From: Lysobacter sp. M2-1
GTDB lineage: Bacteria; Pseudomonadota; Gammaproteobacteria; Xanthomonadales; Xanthomonadaceae
Assembly (NCBI RefSeq): GCF_022662495.1
Contig: NZ_JAKPBU010000012.1
Span: 1-64,000, forward strand
Reading direction: 5' to 3'
Length of the DNA: 64,000 nucleotides
Part shown: one piece after another, positions 1 through 8,067 of the stretch
How positions within the stretch are numbered: position 1 is the first letter of the stretch
How the letters are laid out: every line of letters begins with the position of its first letter
Made by a program: the position numbers and the translations under genes
Notes under the pieces: generated by a model
Seen by the model: the letters and a program-made list of their open reading frames with translations, nothing else
The model's database searches: none
What the model was told of the DNA's origin: nothing

Positions 1-120
1 TTTCTTTTGGTTACTTTTCTTTACTCGCACCTGCGGTGCTCGCCCTTCGGGCCGGCTTCGCCGTTCGCGCCTTCGGCACAGTGCACCAGCAAAGAAAAGT
101 AACTCGCCGGCAGGCGAAAG
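1..120. repeat. Xanthomonad-type intergenic inverted repeat, copy 1
   Basis: The left part (1-22) reads TTTCTTTTGGTTAC followed by TTTTCTTT. The right part (about 81-120) carries its inverted partner AAAGAAAAGTAACTCGCC. About 60 bases of GC-rich sequence with its own small inverted repeats lie between them. The same core occurs, with a much shorter loop, at 6390-6450 inside the macB region, so this is a dispersed family rather than a local hairpin. No coding signal is convincing here. The element continues to the window edge, so its left border is unknown. Confidence 0.7.
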
Positions 121-216
121 CTCTGCTTCTCTAGCGTCCGCGTTTCAGCATAAGTGCGGCTCGCAGCGTAATAACCATGCCGCGTAGGTAGCCTGGCGTG
201 AAGTACTAACGTCCAT

Positions 217-243
217 GGGTCCCCGCCTCCGCGGGGATGACGG
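217..243. repeat. Short GC-rich hairpin repeat (CCCCGC-N4-GCGGGG)
   Basis: A perfect 6-bp inverted repeat, CCCCGC CTCC GCGGGG at 221-236, is followed by ATGACGG. A near-identical copy lies at 15700-15727 before folA, with CTGC in the loop and GACGACG after it. The shared flanks beyond the stem show that both belong to one dispersed intergenic repeat family. Confidence 0.6.
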
Positions 244-327
244 CTCTGGCAGCGCACTCCCTGGTTGCAATTGCCGGACAAGAGGTGATGGCCCTCCTAT
301 ATGCCGCCCCCGGCCAAAGTAAGCAGG

Positions 328-333
328 TAGCCT
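328..333 (+). promoter_or_regulatory. Candidate leaderless -10 element of mazG
   Basis: TAGCCT lies exactly 6 nt before the mazG ATG. This is the TANNNT-N6-ATG spacing expected when transcription begins at or very near the start codon. No well-placed Shine-Dalgarno is present. The same arrangement recurs upstream of several other genes in the window. This is an inference from spacing only. Confidence 0.4.
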
Positions 334-339
334 ATTCCC

Positions 340-1161
340 ATGACCCACTCCATCGACCACCTGCTCCAGATCATGGCCCGCCTGCGCGATCCCGAAGGCG
401 GCTGCCCCTGGGATCTGCAGCAGACCTTCGCCAGCATCGCCCCGTACACCATCGAGGAAGCCTACGAGGTCGCCGACGCCATCGACCGCGGCGACCTGGA
501 AGACCTGAAGGATGAACTCGGCGACCTGCTGCTGCAGGTCGTGTTCCATGCGCGCATGGCCGAGGAGCAGGGCGCGTTTGGATTCGGCGACGTGGTCGAG
601 GCGATCGGCGACAAGATGACCCGCCGCCATCCGCACGTGTTCGCCGGCATGAGCGTGGCCGACAGCGATGCGCTCAACCGGATGTGGGATGCGGAAAAGA
701 AGAAGGAGCGGATCGCCAAGCACGGCGACGCGCACGACAGTTCCGCGCTGGCCGGCATCGCGCGCGGCCTGCCCGAGTGGCAGCGCGCGGTGAAGCTGCA
801 GAAGAAGGCGGCCACGGTCGGGTTCGACTGGCCATCGCACGCACAGGTGATCGACAAGCTGCACGAGGAAATCGAGGAAGTCCGCGCGGAATTCGCGACG
901 CGTTCCGCTGCGCCGGACGACCCCGGCGTGCAGGAGCGGCTGGAAGAGGAGATTGGCGACCTGCTGTTCGTCGCCGCCAATCTGGCCCGCCATGCCAGGG
1001 TCGATCCCGGTGCGGCTCTGCGCCGCGCCAACCACAAGTTCGAGCGTCGCTTCCGTGCGATGGAGGCACTGGCCGCGGACGACGGCGTGCAGCTTGCCGA
1101 CCTGGCGCTCGAGGCGCAGGATGGTTATTGGAACCGGGCCAAGGCCGCCGAATGCGATTGA
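340..1161 (+). CDS. mazG: Nucleoside triphosphate pyrophosphohydrolase MazG
   Basis: This 273-residue protein has the two-domain MazG layout. The N-terminal repeat carries the family signature (DPEGGCPWD near residue 18, then TIEEAYEVADAI and ELGDLLLQV), and a second repeat carries EEIEEVRAE and EEEIGDLLF. The acidic EExxE and ExxD residues bind Mg2+ in this family. It hydrolyses NTPs and dNTPs to monophosphates plus pyrophosphate, acting in nucleotide-pool cleaning and, in E. coli, tempering of ppGpp levels. The length matches E. coli MazG. The ATG at 340 was chosen because the family N-terminus begins here. It appears to be a single gene, with about 95 bp to the next. Confidence 0.95.
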   Translation: MTHSIDHLLQIMARLRDPEGGCPWDLQQTFASIAPYTIEEAYEVADAIDRGDLEDLKDELGDLLLQVVFHARMAEEQGAFGFGDVVEAIGDKMTRRHPHVFAGMSVADSDALNRMWDAEKKKERIAKHGDAHDSSALAGIARGLPEWQRAVKLQKKAATVGFDWPSHAQVIDKLHEEIEEVRAEFATRSAAPDDPGVQERLEEEIGDLLFVAANLARHARVDPGAALRRANHKFERRFRAMEALAADDGVQLADLALEAQDGYWNRAKAAECD

Positions 1162-1255
1162 TGCTGGTCTGCAGAAGCGCCGCTTCGGCGCGACCGGCTT
1201 GTTCCCATTGGGATGACGTCGTAGCCAGGAGGCGCTCGCCGCGCGAGGAATTGCC

Positions 1256-1558
1256 ATGAGCAGATTCGCCAGCTTCCGCGAGTTCTATCCCTTCTACCTG
1301 AGCGAGCATGCGAACCGGATCTCACGACGGCTGCATTTCATCGGCAGCTGCGGGGTGTTGCTATTGGTGGCACTGGCCATCGTGCGCGGCAATGCCTGGT
1401 GGCTGCTGGCGGCGCTGCTGTGCGGCTATGGGTTCGCTTGGGTGGGGCATTTCTTCTTCGAGAAGAACCGGCCGGCGACGTTCAAGCATCCGCTGTATTC
1501 GTTTATCGGGGACTGGGTGATGTTCAAGGACATCCTGCGCGGAAAGATTCCGTTCTAG
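1256..1558 (+). CDS. Mpo1-like / DUF962 family small membrane protein
   Basis: This 100-residue protein has two or three hydrophobic helices (about 27-43 and 46-62). It carries the DUF962 hallmark: an N-terminal FxxFYPFYLSEH stretch and, after the helices, HFFFEKNRPATFKHPLYS followed by GDW. Yeast Mpo1 in this family is an Fe(II)-dependent dioxygenase acting on 2-hydroxy fatty acids, and the conserved histidines are proposed metal ligands. The bacterial role is unproven, so a lipid oxygenase activity is inference. It lies alone between mazG and a two-component operon. Confidence 0.85.
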   Translation: MSRFASFREFYPFYLSEHANRISRRLHFIGSCGVLLLVALAIVRGNAWWLLAALLCGYGFAWVGHFFFEKNRPATFKHPLYSFIGDWVMFKDILRGKIPF

Positions 1559-1844
1559 CTGTCGAAGTTCGCAGGGCGCTCGCGCGGCATTGGGTGCGCC
1601 GCAGCGTGGCGATGATCGCGGGCGGGCGATCACCGGCGCCGGTGGCGCCGATACACCTACGAGCACGCGTGACTGGCGAATGTTATGGCCCCCCGTCTGG
1701 GGCCAAGGGCAGGAAAGCTGCGAACAAGCCCTCGTAAACCATGGGAAAGGCTCAGAAAACTGAACGCTCGGTGCCGCGCCCCTTCACGCAATTTCCACAG
1801 TTTCACCGGCACCCTTCACAAAGCTGAAGATTCTGGAAACTTCC

Positions 1845-2558
1845 ATGCGCAATCCACAGGAGCCGGCGGGACTCGTCTTGATCGTCGAGGACAACCGCAA
1901 CATCTCGGAAATGATCGGCGAATACCTCGAGAGCCGTGGCTTCGAGGTCGACTACGCTTCCGATGGCCTGGATGGCTACCGCCTCGCGTCGGAGAACACC
2001 TACGACGTGATCGTGCTGGACCTGATGCTGCCGCGGCTGGACGGCATCGAGGTCTGCAAGCGGCTGCGCGAGGAAGCGCGCAAATCCACGCCGGTGCTGA
2101 TGCTCACCGCGCGCGACACGCTCGACGAAAAACTGACCGGGCTTTCGGCCGGCGCCGACGACTACCTGACCAAGCCCTTCGCGATCCAGGAACTCGAGGC
2201 GCGCTTGCGTGCGCTGATCCGTCGCGAACGTCGCCAGGTGGGCTCGGAAGTGCTGAAGGTCGCCGACCTGGTGCTGGATCCGGCGTCCTTGCGCGCCACC
2301 CGCGGCGGGACCGAGCTGCAGCTTTCGCCGATCGGGCTGAAGCTGCTGACCATCCTGATGCGCGAATCCCCGCGTGTGGTCAGCCGCCAGGAGATCGAGC
2401 GCGAGATCTGGGGCAACAGCCTGCCCGACTCGGACACCTTGCGCAGCCATCTGTACAACCTGCGCAAGACCATCGACAAGCCCTACGGCAAGCCACTGCT
2501 GCATACCGTGCAAAGTGCGGGCTATCGCATCGCCGACATCGAGCAGCCGCCCGCGTAG
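1845..2558 (+). CDS. OmpR/PhoB-family response regulator
   Basis: This 237-residue protein has a receiver domain at about 10-125, with acidic pair E15/D16, phospho-acceptor D59 in VLDLMLP, the TARD switch threonine, and K in LTKPF. A winged-helix DNA-binding domain covers about 135-232. It is followed after 24 bp by its sensor kinase and then by a macA/macB-type operon, suggesting, though not proving, that the pair senses envelope or toxic stress and controls efflux. The ATG at 1845 gives the usual short N-terminus. The 286 bp before it hold only GC-rich hairpins. Confidence 0.93.
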   Translation: MRNPQEPAGLVLIVEDNRNISEMIGEYLESRGFEVDYASDGLDGYRLASENTYDVIVLDLMLPRLDGIEVCKRLREEARKSTPVLMLTARDTLDEKLTGLSAGADDYLTKPFAIQELEARLRALIRRERRQVGSEVLKVADLVLDPASLRATRGGTELQLSPIGLKLLTILMRESPRVVSRQEIEREIWGNSLPDSDTLRSHLYNLRKTIDKPYGKPLLHTVQSAGYRIADIEQPPA

Positions 2559-2582
2559 GGCGGCGGCGAAGGCGCAACTGCA

Positions 2583-3857
2583 ATGGCCGGAGGTCTGTCG
2601 CGCAGGCTCAAGTCCGCCTTCATCCTGCAGGCGGTGATCGCGACCATCGTGATCGTGCTGGGCACCTTCGTGGCCGGTTCCATCGCGGTGGACCAGGTCA
2701 CCCGGCGCTATATGCGCGAGGAAGCGGCCAGTTTCCTGCGCGAGCGCGCCGGGGATGCCAATGCGCAGTTGCCACACTCGACCATGCTCCAGGCCTACTG
2801 GACGGGCGATCCGCAATCGGCCGCGCGAGTGCCCGCCGAACTGCGCGCGCTGCAGCCCGGCCTGAGCATCGTGGGCGCCCAGCGCCAACACGTGCTGGTG
2901 CAGGACGGCCCCGGCGGGCGCCTGTATATCGTGTACCGGCATTCGCGGGTCGCCGGCTATGGTCTGTTGCTGGTGATCACCCCGCTGCTGCTGGCCGTGC
3001 TGGCCGTGGTACTGAGCACGCGCCTGACCTATCGCATCGCCAAGCGCGTGGTGGCGCCGGTCGACTGGCTGGCGCGCGAGGTCGCCCGCTGGGATCCGCG
3101 TGAGCCCGACACCCAGGCGCTGGCGCCGGACAAGCTGCCCGCTGATGCCGGACAGGAAACCCGGCAGCTCGCCGGCGCGTTGCAGCGCATGGCCGAGCGC
3201 ACCCGCGCGTTCGTGCGCCGCGAGCGCGATTTCACCCGCGATGCCAGCCACGAGCTGCGCACGCCCCTGACGGTGATCCGCGTGGCCAGCGACATGCTGG
3301 CCGAAGATCCGGACCTTCCGACGCGCGCATCGCGCTCGCTGCAGCGGATCCAGCGCGCCGGTCGCGACATGGAGCAGGTGGTCGATGCGTTCCTGATCCT
3401 GGCCCGCGAATCCGAAGTGGAACCGCAGCGCGAGGATTTCGACGTGCGCGACGTGGTGTACGAGCAGGTCGAGCAGGTGCGTCCGCTGCTGGCCGGCAAG
3501 CCGGTGGAGCTGAGCGTGCTGGAATCCGCCTCGCCGCGTCTGCACGCATCGCCCCGGGTGCTCGGGGTGATGCTCGACAACCTGTTGCGCAACGCATGCA
3601 CCTTCACCGAGCACGGCCGCATCGATGTGCGCATCGATCGTGATCGCGTCATCGTGCAGGACACCGGCATCGGCATGTCCGAGGAAACCCTGCGCCGCGC
3701 CTACGATCCGTTCTATCGTGCCGACTTGGAGAACCCGTCCGGCAAGGGCATGGGGCTGTCGATCGTGCGGCGCCTGGGCGAACGCTTCGACTGGCCGGTC
3801 AGCATCGAGAGCGAATCCGGACGCGGCACCACGGCGGTGATCCGGTTCGGCGGCTGA
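2583..3857 (+). CDS. Membrane sensor histidine kinase
   Basis: This 424-residue protein has two membrane helices (about 12-34 and 120-142) bracketing a short ~85-residue periplasmic sensor region, then a linker. The HisKA domain contains DASHELRTPLT with phospho-accepting H223. The HATPase domain has N-box NLLRNA, G1 DTGIGM and G2 GKGMGLSIV. It would phosphorylate the response regulator encoded just upstream. The periplasmic part is small and matches no sensor family I recognise, so the signal is unknown. Both catalytic and phospho-acceptor motifs are intact. Confidence 0.93.
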   Translation: MAGGLSRRLKSAFILQAVIATIVIVLGTFVAGSIAVDQVTRRYMREEAASFLRERAGDANAQLPHSTMLQAYWTGDPQSAARVPAELRALQPGLSIVGAQRQHVLVQDGPGGRLYIVYRHSRVAGYGLLLVITPLLLAVLAVVLSTRLTYRIAKRVVAPVDWLAREVARWDPREPDTQALAPDKLPADAGQETRQLAGALQRMAERTRAFVRRERDFTRDASHELRTPLTVIRVASDMLAEDPDLPTRASRSLQRIQRAGRDMEQVVDAFLILARESEVEPQREDFDVRDVVYEQVEQVRPLLAGKPVELSVLESASPRLHASPRVLGVMLDNLLRNACTFTEHGRIDVRIDRDRVIVQDTGIGMSEETLRRAYDPFYRADLENPSGKGMGLSIVRRLGERFDWPVSIESESGRGTTAVIRFGG

Positions 3858-3952
3858 ACCGACGCAGTATCCGGGCAGGTTCCGGCCGGATCGGTGTCAA
3901 CGCCGCAAAGGGCGGTGCGTTAGCCTGCCTCGACCCCAGCCGCGCCTCCCAC

Positions 3953-5494
3953 ATGAGTACACCGCGATACCAGGGCCGCCGCGGCGGCATTCCACGCTTC
4001 GCACTCGCTCTGGCCGCAGTGGCAGTGGTAACCGCCGGTCTGTGGTGGTGGTCGAAGCGCGACGGGGCCGCTGCGGAAGGGCAGTACCGCACGGCTCGGG
4101 TCGAGCGCGGCGACATCCGCGTGGCGATCTCGTCGACCGGCACGCTGAGCGCGATTTCCACGGTCACCGTCGGCAGCCAGATCTCCGGCCAGGTCACCGA
4201 GGTGCGGGTCGACTTCAACACCCCGGTGAAGAAGGGCGAGGTGCTGGCGCGGATCGATCCGAGCACGTACGAGGCGCAGATCGCGCAAGGCTCGGCGCAG
4301 ATCGCCGCCGCGCAGGCGACCCTGCGCCAGGCCCAGGCCACGCTGCGCAACGCGGATCTGGACTACCGGCGCAAGGCCGGCCTGGGCAGCCAGCAGCTGG
4401 TGTCGAAAGCGGACGTCGACCTTGCGCGCGCCGCGCGCGATCAGGCGCAGGCGCAGGTGAACTCGGCCCAGGCCCAGATCCGGCAGCAGACCGCTGCCAC
4501 CCAGGGCACGCAGCTCAATCTCGAACGCACCGTGATCCGTTCGCCGGTGGACGGTGTCGTCCTCACCCGGACGATCGAACCCGGGCAAACGGTCGCCGCC
4601 AGCCTGCAGGCGCCGGAGCTGTTCACCATCGCCGAGGACCTGGCGAAGATGAAGATCGAGCTGGCGGTGGACGAGTCCGACATCGGCCAGATCAAGCAGG
4701 GACAGGCGGTGTCGTTCACCGCCGACGCCTTTCCCGACCGCCGGTTCCGCGGTGTCGTCGACCAGGTCCGGCTCTCGGCCACCACGACGAACAATGTGGT
4801 CACCTACCCGGTAGTGGTGACCGTCGACAACAGCGACGGCACGCTGCTGCCAGGGCTGACGGTCAATGCCGAGATCGAGGTCAGCAAGCGCAGCAACGTG
4901 TTGAAGGTCGCCAACGCTGCCCTGCGCTACAAGCCTGCCGACGACACGGTGGACGCGCAGGCCCAGCCGATAGGCCCCCCGGGAGGCGGCGGTGGCGGCA
5001 TCACCGAAGACCTGGCGCGCGCGGCCGCAGGCATGCGGCTGACCGCGTCGCAGCAGGACGCCTTCGATGCCGCCGTCCAGGCCATCCAGCAGCGCCAGCT
5101 CGCCCGCCAAGGCCAGCCGCAGCAGGGCGGCAACGCGCTGTTCGGCGGCGGGCGCGGCATGGGCGGTCCACGCATCGTGATGGGTGAAAGTGGCGGCGAC
5201 ATGGCCGCGCAGATGCGGCAACGCATGGCCCAGCGCTTCCAGCAGGATTTCGCTGCGTTCCGCGCGTTGCTGGATGAAACCCAGCGCACGACCTGGGACG
5301 CCGCGCTCGGCGCTTTACTCAACGCGCGCCGGGCGCCCGTCTACAAGCTGGTCGACGGCACACCGCAGATGGCCATGGTGCGGATCGGCGCCTCGGACGG
5401 TACCGACACCGAAATCTCGGGCAATGTGCAGGAAGGCGACGAACTGGTGACGGGTGAGCGTGCTGCGCAGGCGGCCACGCCGGCAGCACCATGA
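3953..5494 (+). CDS. MacA-type periplasmic adaptor (membrane fusion protein) of an ABC efflux system
   Basis: An N-terminal membrane anchor (about 15-31) is followed by the barrel-sandwich (lipoyl) half-motifs VGSQISGQV and RSPVDGVVLTR, flanking an Ala/Gln-rich alpha-hairpin, and then by a beta-barrel. Such adaptors link a MacB-type ABC protein to TolC. At 513 residues it is much longer than E. coli MacA (about 370). The extra length is a Gly/Gln/Met-rich segment from about residue 343 to 465, inserted before the last membrane-proximal strands and containing LTASQQ and helical Gln/Arg-rich sequence. Its TGA overlaps the ATPase start (ATGA), implying translational coupling. Confidence 0.92.
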   Translation: MSTPRYQGRRGGIPRFALALAAVAVVTAGLWWWSKRDGAAAEGQYRTARVERGDIRVAISSTGTLSAISTVTVGSQISGQVTEVRVDFNTPVKKGEVLARIDPSTYEAQIAQGSAQIAAAQATLRQAQATLRNADLDYRRKAGLGSQQLVSKADVDLARAARDQAQAQVNSAQAQIRQQTAATQGTQLNLERTVIRSPVDGVVLTRTIEPGQTVAASLQAPELFTIAEDLAKMKIELAVDESDIGQIKQGQAVSFTADAFPDRRFRGVVDQVRLSATTTNNVVTYPVVVTVDNSDGTLLPGLTVNAEIEVSKRSNVLKVANAALRYKPADDTVDAQAQPIGPPGGGGGGITEDLARAAAGMRLTASQQDAFDAAVQAIQQRQLARQGQPQQGGNALFGGGRGMGGPRIVMGESGGDMAAQMRQRMAQRFQQDFAAFRALLDETQRTTWDAALGALLNARRAPVYKLVDGTPQMAMVRIGASDGTDTEISGNVQEGDELVTGERAAQAATPAAP

Positions 5495-6195
5495 CGCGGG
5501 ACGGCACGCCGGCCCCGGTCATCGAGACGCACGGCCTGGGCAAGGTCTACTCGGCGGGCACCCAGGCCGAGGTCGTGGCGCTCAGGGACGTGGACCTGCG
5601 CATCGCGCGTGGCGATTTCGTGGCGATCATGGGTCCGTCGGGCTCGGGAAAGTCGACGCTGATGAACCTCATCGGCTGTCTGGACACGCCCAGTTCCGGC
5701 AGCTACGCCTGCGACGGGATCGACGTGTCCACCCTGGATGCGGAAGCCCTGGCGCAGCTGCGCCGCGACAAGATCGGCTTCGTATTCCAGGGCTTCAACC
5801 TGCTGCCGCGCATGCATGCGCTGGACAACGTGGCGATGCCGCTGGGCTACGCGCGCATCCCGCCCGCGCAGCGCCAGGAACGCGCCCGCGCCGCGCTGGC
5901 ATCGGTCGGACTGGCCGACCGCGCGACGCATCTGCCGAGCGAGCTGTCCGGCGGACAGCAGCAACGCGTGGCGATCGCGCGTGCACTGATCAACAACCCG
6001 CCGATCCTGCTGGCCGACGAGCCGACCGGGGCCTTGGACAGCAAGACGGGCGAGGAAATCCTGGCCCTGTTCAAGCGCCTGCGCGATGCGCAGCACACGG
6101 TGGTGATCATCACCCATGACAACGACGTGGCCGCGTATGCAGACCGGATTTTCGTGATGCGCGATGGCGAGTTGCATGCGCAGGAGGCGGGGTGA
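5491..6195 (+). CDS. MacB-type ABC transporter ATP-binding protein
   Basis: This 234-residue ATPase has Walker A GPSGSGKST (about 47-55), Q-loop FVFQGFN, signature LSGGQQQR, Walker B ILLADEPTGALD and H-loop ITHD. It belongs to the MacB/LolD/FtsE clade that powers mechanotransmission-type ABC systems. In E. coli MacB the ATPase and permease are fused; here they are separate genes. The permease gene starts only after a 530-bp gap filled by an inverted-repeat element. The start codon overlaps the end of the adaptor gene. Confidence 0.95.
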   Translation: MTRDGTPAPVIETHGLGKVYSAGTQAEVVALRDVDLRIARGDFVAIMGPSGSGKSTLMNLIGCLDTPSSGSYACDGIDVSTLDAEALAQLRRDKIGFVFQGFNLLPRMHALDNVAMPLGYARIPPAQRQERARAALASVGLADRATHLPSELSGGQQQRVAIARALINNPPILLADEPTGALDSKTGEEILALFKRLRDAQHTVVIITHDNDVAAYADRIFVMRDGELHAQEAG

Positions 6196-6264
6196 TGTCT
6201 GCAGTCATTTGCGTGATAGGAAATCGGAAGCTTTCGCCTTTGGAAGCGGCGCCAGCGCATTCAA

Positions 6265-6671
6265 CCGGACACCCGGAGGGCGGCCGGCATGGATGCCGGC
6301 CGTTTTCGGATCAAGCCATGGATGGCTTGTCCGAAAATGGCGACGGTACGACACGCGCCTTGAGCGATTTTGACTTCACGAGGAAGGTGCTTTCTTTTGG
6401 TTACTTTTCTTTGCACCAGCAAAGAAAAGTAACTCGCCGAAAGGCGAAAGCCTTTGACCTTCCTTCTGTCAGCGAACAAGATCAAACCCGTTTCGCCCTT
6501 GCGGGCGAGGTACTTTCTTTTGCTGGCCCAAAAGAAAGTACCCAAAGAAAACGGCCTTCCCCGACAGATCGCTCAAGGAGCGTGCGGTGCCGTCGCCATT
6601 TTCGGACTCGCCATCCATGGCTCGGTCCGAAAACGGCCGCCATCCATGGCGGCCGCCCTACGGGTGTCCGG
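6265..6671. repeat. About 400-bp near-palindromic repeat separating the macB ATPase and permease genes
   Basis: The left arm (6265-6368) begins CCGGACACCCG and runs to TTGAGCGAT. The right arm (6568-6671) is its imperfect reverse complement over the whole ~104 bp, including the GGCGGCCG and GTTTTCGGA blocks. Inside the arms are two further related inverted units: TTTCTTTTGGTTACTTTTC at 6390 on the left and a diverged opposite-strand version around 6510-6550. The element therefore reads as two head-to-head copies of a ~200-bp intergenic repeat. It could fold into a very long hairpin in the operon transcript. There is no coding potential beyond chance frames. Confidence 0.8.
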
Positions 6672-6727
6672 GTGCAGCGGCGACTGCTGGTCTACGGAAA
6701 GTCAAGGTCAAGAGTGGCGGGCACGGC

Positions 6728-7963
6728 ATGAGCTTCCTCGACATCCTCCGCACAGCCATCCTCGCCCTGCGCGGCAACTGGATGCGCAGCGCGCTGACCT
6801 CGCTGGGTGTGATCATCGGCATTGCCGCGGTGATCGTGATGGTGTCGGTCGGGCAGGGCACACAGGCCGAAATCGACAAGCTGGTCTCGGGGCTGGGCTC
6901 GCAGCGGCTCGACGTTTCGCCGGGCGGCGGTCGCGGGCCGGGCGGGGTGCGCATGAGTTCGAGCAGCTTCTTCACCCTGACCGAAGGCGATGCCGAGGCG
7001 ATCCGCGAGGAAATCCCCGAAGTGCAGTACGTCGCCGGGGCGCTGCGCGGCAATACCCAGGTGGTGTACGCGGAGAACAATGCCTCGACCAGCTGGCAGG
7101 GCGTGGAGCCTGACTTCTTCGAGATCAACGGCTGGGTGCTGACCGATGGCGATGGGTTCGACGCACAGGATTACAGCAGCGCCGGCAAGGAAGTGATCCT
7201 CGGCGAGACGGTGCGGCGCACGCTGTTCGGCGATGAGAGCGGCGTCGGCCAGACGATCCGCCTGGGGCGCGTGCCCTTCACCGTAGTGGGGACGCTGGCG
7301 CCCAAGGGCCAGGGCGGCTTCGGCCAGGACCAGGACGACGTGGTGATGGTGCCTCTGGAGACCGCGCGCCGGCGCCTGCTCGGCGCCATGGGCCTGCCGC
7401 CGAGCACGGTGATGCAGATCGCGCTCACGGTGACCGACGCCAAGGACCTGGGCTATGTGCAGGGAGAGGTGGAAGCGCTGCTGCGCCAGCGGCACCGGAT
7501 CAAGCCGGGCGAGGAGGACGACTTCAACGTGCGCAACATCAGCGAGATCGTCGCCACCCGCACCGCGACCACCAATCTGATGTCGAAGCTGCTGGGCGCG
7601 GTGGCGACCATCTGCCTGATCATCGGTGGCATCGGCATCATGAACATCATGCTGGTCTCGGTGACCGAGCGCATTCGCGAGATCGGCCTGCGCATGGCGG
7701 TGGGCGCGGGCCCGAACGATGTGCGCCGGCAGTTCCTGGCCGAGGCGATGCTGATTTCGCTGATCGGTGGCGTGATCGGCATCGGCATCGGCATCGTCGG
7801 TTCGTTGTTGGTCGGAAAGTTCAGCGAGCTGCCGATCGAGCTCAACGCACGCGTGGTCATGCTCGCCGCGGCCTTCTCGATCGGCACCGGGTTGTTCTTT
7901 GGGTATTACCCGGCGCGCAAGGCCTCGCTGCTCGACCCGATCGAGGCCCTGCGGCAGCAGTGA
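6728..7963 (+). CDS. MacB-type ABC transporter permease
   Basis: This 411-residue protein has the MacB/FtsX topology: helix 1 near residues 20-42 (LGVIIGIAAVIVMVSVG), a large periplasmic domain (about 45-285), then three C-terminal helices (about 290-312, 340-368, 378-398). The conserved ITERIREIGLR-like cytoplasmic motif appears as VTERIREIGLRMAVGA. The frame is open further upstream into the repeat element, but MSFLDILRTA at 6728 matches the family N-terminus. No strong Shine-Dalgarno is visible. It should form the membrane part of the efflux pump with the ATPase and adaptor encoded upstream. Confidence 0.93.
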   Translation: MSFLDILRTAILALRGNWMRSALTSLGVIIGIAAVIVMVSVGQGTQAEIDKLVSGLGSQRLDVSPGGGRGPGGVRMSSSSFFTLTEGDAEAIREEIPEVQYVAGALRGNTQVVYAENNASTSWQGVEPDFFEINGWVLTDGDGFDAQDYSSAGKEVILGETVRRTLFGDESGVGQTIRLGRVPFTVVGTLAPKGQGGFGQDQDDVVMVPLETARRRLLGAMGLPPSTVMQIALTVTDAKDLGYVQGEVEALLRQRHRIKPGEEDDFNVRNISEIVATRTATTNLMSKLLGAVATICLIIGGIGIMNIMLVSVTERIREIGLRMAVGAGPNDVRRQFLAEAMLISLIGGVIGIGIGIVGSLLVGKFSELPIELNARVVMLAAAFSIGTGLFFGYYPARKASLLDPIEALRQQ

Positions 7964-8067
7964 CTTTGGGGGATGCGTCCCAAGGCCGCTGCGGCGGCTT
8001 GGGGGCGGTCGCCATGGAATGGCGTTCGCGGCGCGGTATCCTTGCGTTTTCCCGCGAGAAGCTCGCC

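Noticed and set aside
1803-3614. Minus-strand open frame of about 600 codons
   Set aside because: It is antisense to the response regulator and kinase genes, whose motifs are intact.
6192-6731. A plus-strand frame across the palindrome between the macB genes
   Set aside because: It translates repeat arms into unrelated sequence; the real permease start is at 6728.
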